The notes under the pieces: model-generated | What the model saw: only the letters and a program-made list of their open reading frames with translations | Databases searched by the model: none | What the model was told of the DNA's origin: nothing | Program-made: the position numbers and the translations under genes | Origin: DASRAP01 sp035277145 | GTDB taxonomy: Bacteria > Gemmatimonadota > Gemmatimonadetes > Gemmatimonadales > Gemmatimonadaceae | Direction: 5' to 3' | Assembly (NCBI GenBank): GCA_035277145.1 | Contig: DATELA010000081.1 | Location: 1 to 64,000 of the forward strand | Length of the DNA stretch: 64,000 nucleotides | Shown: piece after piece, positions 24,732 through 34,357 of the stretch | Numbering within the stretch: the stretch's first letter is position 1 | How the letters are laid out: every line of letters begins with the position of its first letter

Positions 24732-26012
24732 ATGGCAACCAAAGTCGTCATGGAGGCACTGTCTCCCACGATGGAAGAGGGTCGCCTCGTCAAATGGAAT
24801 CGCAACGAGGGCGACGCCGTGAAGAGCGGGGACGTCCTCGCTGAAGTCGAGACGGACAAGGCGGTGATGGAGTTGGTCGCGCGTGGCGACGGCGTACTGC
24901 GTAAACGCCTCGTCGCCGAAGGCGCGACGGCGCCTGTCGGACAACTCGTCGGTGTGATCGCAGCCGCGAACGAAGACATTGCATCGCTCCTTGCGTCTGC
25001 CCCTGTTGCCGCTGCGCCGGCGCCAGCCGCCGCGCCAGTCGCCGCGAAGGCTGCGGCGCCCGTTGCGACGAGTGCACCGCCGGCAAGCGCGCCGCCGGCA
25101 CCTGTCTTTGATCCTGCGTCTGAACAAGCACCTCACGCCACCGCGAGCGATGGCGCGCGTTCATCGCCGCTCGCGCGCCGCATGGCGCGCGACGGCGGAC
25201 TCGATCTCGGTTCCGTGCGCGGCACCGGACCTGGCGGGCGCATCATCAAGCGCGATATCGAAGCGGCGCTCGCGTCTCCGCGCGCGGCGGCACCAGTGGT
25301 GCCGTCGCGCCGCGTAGCCGCGAGCGGCGCGGAGTTCGAAGACGTTCAACTCACGCAAATCCGCAAGACGATCGCAAAACGTTTGGCGGAATCGATCGGG
25401 CCGATCCCGACGTTCTATTTGACGGCGGAGTTCGACTTGTCGCGCGTAACTGAGTTGCGGCAGGCGATGGTGGAGATGGGTGACGCGTACAAGGTCTCCG
25501 TCAACGACATCATCATGAAGGCGGTTGCCACCGCACTGGCGCAGCATCCTGAATGCAACGCGCACTGGCTCGGTGATCGCATTCGCTACTACAATCGCGT
25601 GCACTTGGGCATGGCGGTCGCGACGGATGACGGCTTGATCGTTCCGGTCATCTTCGACGCCGATCGCAAGCGCATGAGCGAGATCTCCGCTGAAGCCCGC
25701 AGTCTTGCCGGCCGTGCGCGCGAACGAAAACTGAAACCCGAGGAATACACGGGCTCGACGTTCTCCGTATCAAACCTCGGCATGATGCAGATCGATCAGT
25801 TCACGGCAATCATCAATCCACCGGAGTGCGGCATCCTCGCGATCGGTGCCGTGGAAGAGCATCCGGTCCGCATCGACGGCGAGACCGTTTGGCGGAAACG
25901 TTGCCGTGTGACGATGAGCTGCGATCATCGGGTGATTGATGGCGCGGTTGGCGCGCGGTTTCTCCAGACGCTGCGGAGAATGCTCGAGAACCCCCTCATG
26001 CTGGTGTTCTAG
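24732..26012 (+). CDS. pdhC: Dihydrolipoamide acetyltransferase E2 (pyruvate dehydrogenase)
   Basis: Core subunit of the complex, 426 residues, three domains. Residues 1-80 are a single lipoyl domain with the acceptor K43 in ETDKAVMEL. An Ala/Pro/Val-rich flexible linker spans about 90-130. The peripheral-subunit-binding domain (SSPLARRMARDGGLDLGSV, then TGPGGRIIKRDI) holds E1/E3. The catalytic acyltransferase domain ends with the active-site SCDHRVIDGAVGARFL, His and Asp included. The start codon lies 6 bases after pdhB. Only one lipoyl domain is present, as in many actinobacterial and mitochondrial-type E2s. Confidence 0.95.
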   Translation: MATKVVMEALSPTMEEGRLVKWNRNEGDAVKSGDVLAEVETDKAVMELVARGDGVLRKRLVAEGATAPVGQLVGVIAAANEDIASLLASAPVAAAPAPAAAPVAAKAAAPVATSAPPASAPPAPVFDPASEQAPHATASDGARSSPLARRMARDGGLDLGSVRGTGPGGRIIKRDIEAALASPRAAAPVVPSRRVAASGAEFEDVQLTQIRKTIAKRLAESIGPIPTFYLTAEFDLSRVTELRQAMVEMGDAYKVSVNDIIMKAVATALAQHPECNAHWLGDRIRYYNRVHLGMAVATDDGLIVPVIFDADRKRMSEISAEARSLAGRARERKLKPEEYTGSTFSVSNLGMMQIDQFTAIINPPECGILAIGAVEEHPVRIDGETVWRKRCRVTMSCDHRVIDGAVGARFLQTLRRMLENPLMLVF

Positions 26013-26014
26013 CA

Positions 26015-27412
26015 ATGACATACGACGTGATTTTTCTTGGCGGTGGGCCAGCGGGTTACGTCGGCGCGATTCGCGCCGCGCAGCTTGGCCTCAATGTCGC
26101 CGTCGTTGAACGGGAAGGACTTGGCGGCACGTGCGTGCTCTGGGGATGCATTCCCGCGAAAGCCTTGCTCGAGAGTGCGTCGCTCGCGACCAAGATCGGA
26201 CACGCAGCGGACTTCGGAATTACGGTGAGCGGTGTGAAGCTCGATTACGGCGTCGCGATGAAACGCTCGCGCGCGGTGAGCACACAGAATTCGAAGGGCG
26301 TCGAGTTTCTGTTCAAGAAAAACAAAATCACGTGGATCAAAGGCGCCGGCGTGTTGGGCGCTGGAAAAACCGTCAAAGTCACCGCTGACGGAAAAACAGA
26401 GACGCATACGGCGACGAAAGCGATCGTCATCTCGACGGGCTCACGCGTGCGCGGCTTGCCTCAGGCCGGGCTCGAACTCAACAAGTCGACGGTTATTTCC
26501 TCCGACGAAGCGTTGATTCTCGAGAAGGCACCGAAGTCCGTGGCAATTGTCGGAGCGGGCGCCGTCGGCTGCGAGTTCGCCGATGTGTTCGCTGCGTTCG
26601 GCTCGAAGGTCACGATCATCGAAGTCGTGCCGCGCATTCTGCCGCTCGAAGATGAAGACTCGTCGAAGGAAGTTGCGCGCAGTTTCAAAAAGCGCGGCAT
26701 CGACATCCTCACCGGCGCAAAGATCGGTTCGGCAAAAGTCGGCAAGGATTCCGTGAAGCTCTCCGTCGAAGCAGACGGCACGAAGAACGACATCGAAGTG
26801 GAACGCGTGCTCGTCGCCGCTGGACGCGCGCCGAACATCGACAACATCGGTCTCAAGGAAACGGGCGTACAGCTGACGGATCGCGGGTTCATCAAGATCA
26901 ATGAGCGCATGGAGACGAACGTCAAAGGCATTTATGCCATTGGCGACGTCGCCGGTCCGCCGATGCTCGCGCACAAGGGAGAGCGCGAGGGGCACATTGT
27001 CGCCGAAGTCATCGCGGGGAAACACTTCCATCCGCTCAACTACGGCAACGTCCCCAATGCGACGTATTGTCATCCCGAAGTGGCGTCGATCGGCATGACG
27101 GAAGCGCAGTGCAAAGAAAAGAAACTCGATTACAAAGTCGGCAAGTTTCCGTACAGCGCGAACGGACGCGCGCGCACCGCGGGCGAAACGGAAGGATTCG
27201 TCAAAATCATTCGCGACGCGAAGTACGGCGAGATTCTCGGCGCACACATTGTCGGCGCGCATGCAACGGAACTGATTCACGAACTCACCGTCGCGCGCGA
27301 GAACGAGTACACCGTCGAGGAAGTCGAGCTCGCAATCCACGCACACCCGACACTGAGTGAATCGATCGCCGAAGCGACCATGGATTCGCTCGGCCGAATG
27401 ATTCATGCGTGA
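26015..27412 (+). CDS. lpdA: Dihydrolipoyl dehydrogenase E3
   Basis: FAD/NAD flavoprotein that reoxidises lipoyl arms of PDH and probably GcvH. 465 residues. FAD loop GGGPAGYVGA near residue 9; redox-active disulfide C40-x4-C45 in GGTCVLWGCIPAKAL (Trp and Ala replace the more usual residues of LNVGCIPSK); NAD loop GAGAVGCEFAD; and the His/Glu active-site pair in IHAHPTLSE near the C-terminus. Starts 2 bases after pdhC and overlaps the permease start by 8 bases. Confidence 0.96.
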   Translation: MTYDVIFLGGGPAGYVGAIRAAQLGLNVAVVEREGLGGTCVLWGCIPAKALLESASLATKIGHAADFGITVSGVKLDYGVAMKRSRAVSTQNSKGVEFLFKKNKITWIKGAGVLGAGKTVKVTADGKTETHTATKAIVISTGSRVRGLPQAGLELNKSTVISSDEALILEKAPKSVAIVGAGAVGCEFADVFAAFGSKVTIIEVVPRILPLEDEDSSKEVARSFKKRGIDILTGAKIGSAKVGKDSVKLSVEADGTKNDIEVERVLVAAGRAPNIDNIGLKETGVQLTDRGFIKINERMETNVKGIYAIGDVAGPPMLAHKGEREGHIVAEVIAGKHFHPLNYGNVPNATYCHPEVASIGMTEAQCKEKKLDYKVGKFPYSANGRARTAGETEGFVKIIRDAKYGEILGAHIVGAHATELIHELTVARENEYTVEEVELAIHAHPTLSESIAEATMDSLGRMIHA

Positions 27413-29120
27413 CGGCGAGGACCTCGGACCCGCGACGCGAGCGCACCGAAAAACTGTAGCGACACCGGCAGGTCTCGCCGCCGAGCGCTCAGGGCTCGCG
27501 CCTCAGGGCTCAGGGCTGCAGTACCAGTGGTACGCGCGCGGCGACATCAACGCCTTCTTCGGCTTGATGCTCGACAACGTCGTCAACCTCGCGCTGCTCG
27601 GCGCGATTCTCGTCGGCGCGTTTGGATTCCCCGCCGATCTCGTCTACAAGAAAATGTTTCCGGGCACCGCGCTCGGCGTGCTCGTCGGCGATGTGATTTA
27701 CACGTGGCTCGCGTTCCGCCTCGCGAAGAAAACCGGACGCGACGACGTCACTGCTATGCCCCTCGGCCTCGACTCGCCGTCGACGCTTGGCATGGCGCTC
27801 GCAGTGCTCGGTCCCGCGTTCATCGCAGCGAAAGCGCGCATGGCGGATGCCGATGCAGCAATCGTCGCGTGGCAAGTCGGTATGGCGACGATGGTCGTCA
27901 TTGGTGTATTCAAAACGATCATGGCGTTTTTCGGCGAGGCCATCCGCCGCGCCATTCCCGCACCGGGCATTCTCGGTGCGATCGCCGGTGTGGGGCTCGC
28001 GTTGCTCGGCACGCTGCAACTTGCGAACACGTTTGGCGAGCCCGTGGTTGGAATGATTTCGCTCGGCATTATCGTCTACGCGCTGGTCGCGAAGCTTCGA
28101 TTGCCGTTTCGCACGCCGGAAGTTCTTGCGAGCGTCGTCGTCGGCGCGGCCGTGTTCTACGCGCTGAACGCAGCGGGCTTACTCACGCAGCCCTACACGG
28201 CACCGGTGCTGAAATTCCCGCTGGGCTTCCCTACACCATCGCTCGGTTTCGTCGCGGGACTTGGTGAAGCGCTGACAACGTATTTGCCGCTCGCGCTGCC
28301 GTTCGCGATTCTCACGATCATCGGCGGCATCATCAACACCGAGAGCGCCCGTGTCGCGGGCGATCACTATGAGACGCGCGACATTCTGCTGACCGAGGCC
28401 GCGTCGACACTTGTCGCGGGCGTGTGCGGCGGCGTTGCGCAAACGACGCCGTACATCGGGCACCCCGCATACAAAGCGATGGGTGGACGCGCGGCATACA
28501 CACTTGCGACCGGAATCTTCGTCGGTGCCGGCGGAATGTTCGGTTACATCGCGTTTCTGGCGGGAGCGCTTCCGCTCCCAGCGCTTGCACCGATTCTGGT
28601 GTTCATCGCGATCGAGATGACGACGCAGAGTTTTACGAGCATGCCCCGCAAACATTTTGCGGCGGTCACGCTCGCTGCACTACCATCGCTGGCGTACCTG
28701 GTGCTCATCTTCTTGTCGCAAGTACACGGCGGCGCGCTGCTCAACGCCGCGCTCGACCCGGCGGCCGCGCTTCAAGCGTCGGGACTTACCAATCCCGCAT
28801 TCGTTCGCCTGTGCGGCGTCATTGTGATGCTCGCGAACGGATTCATCATTACCGCGATGCTCTGGGGCGGAGCAGCAACGCACCTCATCGACGGCAAGAC
28901 GCGCGCAGCCGCGGCACTCCTCGCGTGCGGTGCGGTGCTCTCGCTGGTAGGTGTGATGCACTCGATACTGCCCACGGGCGGATTGTATTGGCCGTGGCGG
29001 TCCGGATCACTCGTGCCATACCACTGGGCGGCGGCCTACGCGGTTGCTGCAGTGCTGTTGTTGGTCGCGTCGCGCGCCGCGCGAAAGCCCGACCCGGACG
29101 CGGAGTTCGACGACGAATGA
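27405..29120 (+). CDS. NCS2/AzgA-type permease family membrane protein
   Basis: Integral membrane protein of 571 residues with roughly 12 to 14 membrane helices. WYARGDINAFFGLMLDNVVN and GVCGGVAQTTPYIGHPAYKA, as well as INTESARVAGDHYETRDILL, resemble nucleobase:cation symporter-2/AzgA-like permeases (xanthine, uracil, guanine), but the substrate-contact motifs are poorly conserved, so substrate is unknown. Its first ~40 residues come from a repetitive stretch in which CTCAGGGCT occurs three times at 27488-27517, and this leader may not be conserved. It overlaps lpdA upstream and lipB downstream (ATGA). Confidence 0.75.
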   Translation: MRDGEDLGPATRAHRKTVATPAGLAAERSGLAPQGSGLQYQWYARGDINAFFGLMLDNVVNLALLGAILVGAFGFPADLVYKKMFPGTALGVLVGDVIYTWLAFRLAKKTGRDDVTAMPLGLDSPSTLGMALAVLGPAFIAAKARMADADAAIVAWQVGMATMVVIGVFKTIMAFFGEAIRRAIPAPGILGAIAGVGLALLGTLQLANTFGEPVVGMISLGIIVYALVAKLRLPFRTPEVLASVVVGAAVFYALNAAGLLTQPYTAPVLKFPLGFPTPSLGFVAGLGEALTTYLPLALPFAILTIIGGIINTESARVAGDHYETRDILLTEAASTLVAGVCGGVAQTTPYIGHPAYKAMGGRAAYTLATGIFVGAGGMFGYIAFLAGALPLPALAPILVFIAIEMTTQSFTSMPRKHFAAVTLAALPSLAYLVLIFLSQVHGGALLNAALDPAAALQASGLTNPAFVRLCGVIVMLANGFIITAMLWGGAATHLIDGKTRAAAALLACGAVLSLVGVMHSILPTGGLYWPWRSGSLVPYHWAAAYAVAAVLLLVASRAARKPDPDAEFDDE

Positions 29121-29854
29121 CGACGTCGCGCGCCGATCGACTGTTGCAGGTCGCATCGCTCGGCACCATGCCGTACGCGCAAGCGCTCGCGGTGCAACGC
29201 GCGGCGGCGCAAGCGCGCATCGATGGCGCGCTTTCGAGCGACCTCCTGCTGGTCGTCGAACATCCGCCCGTGATCACGTACGGCCGCTCGACTAAACAAG
29301 AACATTTGCTCCTCGATCAGCGTGCGCTCGCGGAGCGCGGTGTTGAGTTGTTCGAGGTCGAGCGCGGTGGCGATGTCACGTTCCACGGGCCGGGGCAGCT
29401 CGTCGGATACCCGATCATCGACCTGCGCGAACATCGCCAGGATTTGCACTGGTATTTGCGTCAGCTCGAACAAGTGCTGATCGACGCTCTCGGAACGTTT
29501 GGCGTCAGCGCACAACGGCGACCTTCGCTTACGGGCGTTTGGACCGGCGGGCGCAAGATCGCGAGCATTGGAGTACATGCGCGTCAATGGGTGACGTGGC
29601 ATGGATTCGCACTCAACGTCACGACAGATCTTTCTTACTTCGATCTCATCGTTCCATGTGGCATCGCTGACGTCGAGATGACGTCGCTGTCGCGCGAGGT
29701 CGAACGCGTGTCTGGGCAACAATTCAGCCCTTCCGCCGCAGCGCGGGTGGCCGAGGCCGTGACGGCCGCGATGGCAAACACGTTCGGGCTGCACAGCAGC
29801 GCGATCGACGCCGAGAATTTCATCGCGTCATTGTCAGTCGCGACGGAGCGCTGA
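29117..29854 (+). CDS. lipB: Lipoyl(octanoyl) transferase
   Basis: Transfers octanoate from acyl carrier protein to lipoyl domains, the step before LipA. About 245 residues. Key pieces: RGGDVTFHGPGQLVGYPI, lysine K147 in GGRKIASIGVHARQWVTWHG, and the catalytic C181 in DLIVPCGI. The start ATG overlaps the permease stop (ATGA); longer in-frame extensions upstream are not homologous. It closes the lipoate/PDH run that begins with lipA. Confidence 0.97.
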   Translation: MTTSRADRLLQVASLGTMPYAQALAVQRAAAQARIDGALSSDLLLVVEHPPVITYGRSTKQEHLLLDQRALAERGVELFEVERGGDVTFHGPGQLVGYPIIDLREHRQDLHWYLRQLEQVLIDALGTFGVSAQRRPSLTGVWTGGRKIASIGVHARQWVTWHGFALNVTTDLSYFDLIVPCGIADVEMTSLSREVERVSGQQFSPSAAARVAEAVTAAMANTFGLHSSAIDAENFIASLSVATER

Positions 29855-29877
29855 CGGTCGCAGGTATATTGCCGCGC

Positions 29878-31947
29878 ATGTCCGATGACCTGCGTACGTA
29901 TGCGCCACGGGCGCGCGACGTCGCCGGAGCCGGTGGAACAGGATCGGGCCTCAACCAGGAACAGCAAGCCGCCGCAGTACACGGCGATGGCCCACTACTG
30001 ATTGTCGCCGGCGCCGGTACTGGCAAAACGCGCACGCTCGTTCATCGCGTCGCGTACCTACTCGACCAGGGCGTACCCGCGGCGCGCATCCTCCTGCTGA
30101 CGTTCACGCGCCGGTCAGCACAGGAAATGCTCGCGCGCGTCGAACGGCTTGTCGGCTCGACGTCGCGTCAGGTACACGGCGGCACGTTCCACGGAACCGG
30201 GTATCGACTGCTGCGGCGTTTTGGCTCGCGCGCCGGTATCGCAAACGATTTGACGATTCTCGATCAGGAAGACGCCGTCGACCTAATGCACCTGTCGCGC
30301 GCGCAACTTGGCTACGCGGATAAGAAGAAACGCTTCCCGAAAAAAGAGACGCTGCACCAGGTCTACTCGCGACACATCAACACCGACATCCCAATCGAGG
30401 ACATCCTCGCCGAAGACTACCCGCAGTTCGAGGAGTTTTGCCCGGACATCCTCCGTATCTTCGCGGACTACACACAGCGGAAGAGTCAGCGCAATCTCGT
30501 GGACTACGACGACTTGCTGCTATTCTGGGCCGCGATGCTCGACGCGCCCGGCATCGCCGAACAGGTCGCGGGACTCTATGACCATCTGCTCGTCGACGAG
30601 TACCAGGACACGAACCTGCTGCAGGCGCGCGTGCTGAAGGGCATGTGCCGCACGCACGCGAACCTGACCGTGGTCGGCGATGACGCGCAGAGCATTTATG
30701 CTTTTCGCGGCGCGACCATTCGCAACATTCTCGACTTTCCAAAAACGTTTTCGGGCGCGTCGATCGTAACACTGTCGCAGAACTACCGCTCCACGCAGGC
30801 GATTCTCGACACCTCGAACATCGCGATCTCCCGCGCACGTGAGCGGTACACGAAAGACTTGTGGTCGGATCGCGGACCGGGTGAAAAGCCGTGGCTCGTG
30901 ACCGCTGCGGACGAAGCTGCGCAAACACGATTCGTGGTCGACCGCGTCATGGAGTTGCACGAGGACGGTGTTCCGTTGCGCGAGATCGCCGTGCTCTTTC
31001 GCGCCGGGTACATGTCCGCCGATCTCGAAATCGAGTTGACGGCGCGCGGAATTCCGTTCGAAAAATGGGGCGGGCTCAAGTTCCTCGAAGCGGCGCACGT
31101 GAAAGACGTCCTCGCGTTCCTCCGCATTCTCGAGAATCCGCGCGACGAAGTCAGTTGGTATCGCGTGCTCATGCTGCTGCCCGGTGTCGGTGAAACCACC
31201 GCGCGCAACGCGATCGCCGCGCTGGCCGGCGCGGGGTGGTCGCACGACGCGTACGCATCGTTTGTCGCGCCGCCGCGCGCACGCGAGGCGCACACGACGC
31301 TGGTCAATTTGCTCGACTCCATGCGACGAACGCCGACGCACAGCGAAGGTGCGGTAGCTGACGACATTGCGCGCGTGCGCGGCGTCTACGACGCCGTCCT
31401 GCGCGAACGCTACGACAAGGCGGAGCCGCGGCTCGCGGATCTCGATCAACTGCAAACGATTGCCGCGGGATTCCCCGATCGTGCCGCATTTCTTGCAGCG
31501 CTCGCGCTCGAACCACCGCAAGCCACGAGCGATCTCGGCGACGGCGCCACGAGCGACGACGATGCACTCGTGCTCAGCACGGCGCACAGCGCGAAAGGAC
31601 GCGAGTGGGATGCGGTCTTTGTGTTATGGGCGGTGGACGGATGGTTCCCGCTTTCGCGCGCGCTCAACAGCGAAGACGAAATCGATGAAGAGCGCCGGTT
31701 GTTCTACGTCGCGCTGACGCGCGCGCGCAATCATCTGTTCGTGAGTTATCCGCTCGCCGTGTACGACTCGCGCCGCAGCGGAGATTATGCGCTCGATCAG
31801 GTGTCGCGGTTCCTCGACCGCGGTGTGCGCGAGACGATGCAGCGCGTTGTTGTCGAGGCAACCGACGCACCCAGCGCACCCGATGCGACGGCGTCGCGCA
31901 GCACGATCGATTTGCGCGCGGCCGTGCGCGCGCGGTTCGGCGGATGA
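29878..31947 (+). CDS. UvrD/Rep-type superfamily 1 DNA helicase
   Basis: ATP-dependent 3'-5' DNA helicase of about 689 residues. Motifs in order: Q motif LNQEQQAAAVHGDG, Walker A GAGTGKTRT, Ia TFTRRSAQEM, motif II VDEYQDTN, motif III VGDDAQSIYAFRGA, IV QNYRSTQAIL, V STAHSAKGREWDAVFV and VI YVALTRARNHL. It resembles UvrD, PcrA and Rep, or AdnA-like relatives; the short length and the lack of a long C-terminal Tudor-like tail leave the subtype open. A TTG at 29869 is an alternative start. Overlaps the sensor kinase gene by 4 bases. Confidence 0.92.
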   Translation: MSDDLRTYAPRARDVAGAGGTGSGLNQEQQAAAVHGDGPLLIVAGAGTGKTRTLVHRVAYLLDQGVPAARILLLTFTRRSAQEMLARVERLVGSTSRQVHGGTFHGTGYRLLRRFGSRAGIANDLTILDQEDAVDLMHLSRAQLGYADKKKRFPKKETLHQVYSRHINTDIPIEDILAEDYPQFEEFCPDILRIFADYTQRKSQRNLVDYDDLLLFWAAMLDAPGIAEQVAGLYDHLLVDEYQDTNLLQARVLKGMCRTHANLTVVGDDAQSIYAFRGATIRNILDFPKTFSGASIVTLSQNYRSTQAILDTSNIAISRARERYTKDLWSDRGPGEKPWLVTAADEAAQTRFVVDRVMELHEDGVPLREIAVLFRAGYMSADLEIELTARGIPFEKWGGLKFLEAAHVKDVLAFLRILENPRDEVSWYRVLMLLPGVGETTARNAIAALAGAGWSHDAYASFVAPPRAREAHTTLVNLLDSMRRTPTHSEGAVADDIARVRGVYDAVLRERYDKAEPRLADLDQLQTIAAGFPDRAAFLAALALEPPQATSDLGDGATSDDDALVLSTAHSAKGREWDAVFVLWAVDGWFPLSRALNSEDEIDEERRLFYVALTRARNHLFVSYPLAVYDSRRSGDYALDQVSRFLDRGVRETMQRVVVEATDAPSAPDATASRSTIDLRAAVRARFGG

Positions 31948-33719
31948 TCGCGTTCGCTCAGGTCGCCGCGAGCGGCGGCACGTATAGTGGCTTGCCCGAG
32001 CTCAGCGCGGCGGTGTTCCAGCTGGTGGTTACGCTCGGCATTGCGTGGCTGTGCGCCGAATTGCACCGGATCTATCGCACGCCGGTGTACGCATGGTGGA
32101 CTGTCGCGTGGCTGCTCTATGTCCTGCGCATCACCGCGATCGTCGGGTTCCTGATCTATCGCGAATGGATCGCGCTTTATTGGCACCAAGTGCTGACCGG
32201 ATGGGTCGCGCTGGCATTACTCGCGACCGCGACCGTGTTCGTGCGCGGGTCCGTGCGGTGGGTGTTCGCTATTGCGGCGTTGTTTCCGCCGCTGTGGTCG
32301 TACATCGCGATTTATGAGCTTGATTCGTTCGGATCCGCGGCATTCCCGGCAGTGGTATTCCTCGCGGGCTCAACGCTGCTCACCGGATTCGTCTTCTGGC
32401 GCCACGCACGCCGCACTCGCTCCGTCGGCGCAATGGCACTGTCTATCGCGTTCGTGTTGTGGGGTCTACACCATCTCGACTACCCGTTCGTGCGCGCGCG
32501 CGGCGGTTGGGGAGAGTGGGGCTACTATCTCGATGTGTTGTTTGAGGTCGCCGTCGGCGCGGGAATTCTGCTCCTCGTTGCCGACGATCTTCGCCGCGGA
32601 CTCATGTCGATGACGACATTGTCTGGTGAATTGCAGAATGTCGCCGGCCGTTCACGTCGCGAATTGTTGGACACACTTCTCACACGACCGATGTCGCTCC
32701 CGGCGGTCCGCGGCGCAGCACTGTATTCCCCGGAGCGCGGGATGTACGAGCGTGGAACAGGTGTCGCCACAGAATGGGCCGACCGCGCGCCCGCACCCGC
32801 CGAACGCGCGCGACTCGAAGCAACCGTGAGTGCTGCGCACGCGGCAACGCACACAGCGTGGGCGGACCCGGATGGCGCGCGCAAGTTACCGTTTGCGGCA
32901 GTCTTCCCGGTTTCCGACGGACACGCATCGCGCGACGTCATGGTGATCGTTGGCGAGTCGCGCGCACCCTTCACAGTCCTCGGCGAAGCATTCCTCACCG
33001 GACTGGGCCAGCAAATGGGCGGCGCACTCGCCAACGCCGCGCTCACGGAACGATTACGGCAACGGACCGAAGAGCTCGAACGATTGTCCGTAAGAATGGT
33101 GCGACAGCACGAGGAGGAACGCAGGCGATTATCGCGCGAACTGCACGACGAAACCGCGCAGGTACTCTCCGCGCTCAAGATCGAGCTTGGGGTCCTTCGC
33201 CACGGAATCGGAGAGCCCGATCAGAAACGAGTGGACGACGCGCTCGCTCTCGCAGACGCCGGCATCCGGTCGATTCGCGCCGTCACGAACGAATTGCGTC
33301 CCGCGCTGCTCGACGATCTGGGTTTGATTCCGGCGCTACGTTCATCGGTGACGGACTTCGCTGCACGCAGCGGCGTCGATGCGCGCTTCGACGCAACCAA
33401 TGCGCAGAGTGCGCTCTCGCTGACCGCAGACGCGGAACTCGCGCTGTTCCGCGCCGTGCAAGAGGGACTCGCGAATGTTGCGCGGCACGCCGACGCACGA
33501 CGCGTCGACGTCACATTGACGGCGCGCGACGGCCAGATCACGCTTGCCATCGCGGACGACGGCGTCGGACTGACCAACGACCATCACGCACGGGATACCA
33601 TGGGATTGACGGGAATGCGCGAGCGCGTTGCCGCGCTTGGTGGAACGCTGAACATCGACTCAGCCGCGGGCAAAGGCACGCGACTGCAAATCTCATTGAC
33701 GACGGAAGGCGGCCGATGA
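31944..33719 (+). CDS. NarL-type sensor histidine kinase
   Basis: Membrane-anchored sensor kinase, 591 residues. Residues 20-215 hold seven hydrophobic segments, then a GAF-like region (about 245-370), a short coiled coil, and a HisKA_3/HATPase pair. The phospho-acceptor is H401 in RRLSRELHDETAQVLSALKI. The N-box region (QEGLANVARHADA) and the G-box (ADDGVGLTN) belong to the ATPase. The seven-helix input domain hints at a signal sensed in or near the membrane. The start overlaps the helicase stop (ATGA) and the stop overlaps the regulator gene, forming a two-component pair. Confidence 0.93.
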   Translation: MIAFAQVAASGGTYSGLPELSAAVFQLVVTLGIAWLCAELHRIYRTPVYAWWTVAWLLYVLRITAIVGFLIYREWIALYWHQVLTGWVALALLATATVFVRGSVRWVFAIAALFPPLWSYIAIYELDSFGSAAFPAVVFLAGSTLLTGFVFWRHARRTRSVGAMALSIAFVLWGLHHLDYPFVRARGGWGEWGYYLDVLFEVAVGAGILLLVADDLRRGLMSMTTLSGELQNVAGRSRRELLDTLLTRPMSLPAVRGAALYSPERGMYERGTGVATEWADRAPAPAERARLEATVSAAHAATHTAWADPDGARKLPFAAVFPVSDGHASRDVMVIVGESRAPFTVLGEAFLTGLGQQMGGALANAALTERLRQRTEELERLSVRMVRQHEEERRRLSRELHDETAQVLSALKIELGVLRHGIGEPDQKRVDDALALADAGIRSIRAVTNELRPALLDDLGLIPALRSSVTDFAARSGVDARFDATNAQSALSLTADAELALFRAVQEGLANVARHADARRVDVTLTARDGQITLAIADDGVGLTNDHHARDTMGLTGMRERVAALGGTLNIDSAAGKGTRLQISLTTEGGR

Positions 33720-34357
33720 ATCAGGCGTGGCGTGTGGTGCTTGTCGACGATCACTCGGTCGTGCGCGCAGGGCTTCGTCACGTACTCGAGACGAACGCAA
33801 CCGTGGTCGTTGCGGGCGAGGCAGCGACGGCGGCCGAAGGCGTTGCGCGCGTCGACGAACTCAAACCGGATCTCGTTGTCCTCGACATCACCATGCCCGG
33901 TGCGTCGGGGCTTGCTGTCATCGGCCGCATGCGCGAAGTCAGCCGGTCAACGCGTGTGCTTATGTTGTCGATGCACGCGGACCCGGAGTATTTGCGCGAA
34001 AGCGAGCGACTCGGCGCATCAGGCTATTTGCTCAAAGACAACGCAGCCGCCGAGTTGCCTGAAGCCATTGCCGCGTTGCGGCGCGGCGAGCGATATGTCA
34101 GCCCTGCGTTCGCGAAATCAGGCGGGCAAGCGGACACGCACGAAGAACCGCTCACTCCGCGCGAACGCGACGTTCTGCGGGGAATCTCTGCCGGTCGCAC
34201 GAACAAGGAAATCGCATCGGCGCACGGAATCTCGCATCGCACTGTCGAAACGCACCGCGAGAACATCATGCGCAAGCTCGGCATTCACACCGTCGCCGGG
34301 CTGACGCGCTATGCAATCGACCACGGCCTGACTACGGAAAACGAGAAGACGAGATAA
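33716..34357 (+). CDS. LuxR/NarL-type response regulator
   Basis: Receiver-HTH regulator of 213 residues. Phosphorylation site D57 (LVVLDITMPG), the acidic pair DD11-12 (VDDH), and the conserved Lys in ASGYLLKDNA are all present. A C-terminal GerE/LuxR helix-turn-helix follows (LTPRERDVLRGISAGRTNKE and HRTVETHRENIMRKL). The start ATG overlaps the kinase stop, so phosphotransfer within this pair is likely. The stop overlaps the convergent aminopeptidase gene by 26 bases. Confidence 0.95.
   Translation: MNQAWRVVLVDDHSVVRAGLRHVLETNATVVVAGEAATAAEGVARVDELKPDLVVLDITMPGASGLAVIGRMREVSRSTRVLMLSMHADPEYLRESERLGASGYLLKDNAAAELPEAIAALRRGERYVSPAFAKSGGQADTHEEPLTPRERDVLRGISAGRTNKEIASAHGISHRTVETHRENIMRKLGIHTVAGLTRYAIDHGLTTENEKTR

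Noticed and set aside
26015..27412. lpdA as a possibly inactive homologue because the disulfide loop reads TCVLWGCIPAK
   Set aside because: Both redox cysteines (C40, C45), FAD and NAD loops and the active-site His/Glu are present.
28424..29116. Extended N-terminus for lipB
   Set aside because: The in-frame extension overlaps the permease gene and is non-homologous; the ATG at 29117 gives the standard LipB length.
32774..33715. Extended N-terminus for the response regulator
   Set aside because: In-frame extension lies inside the kinase gene; the ATG at 33716 gives a standard receiver start.
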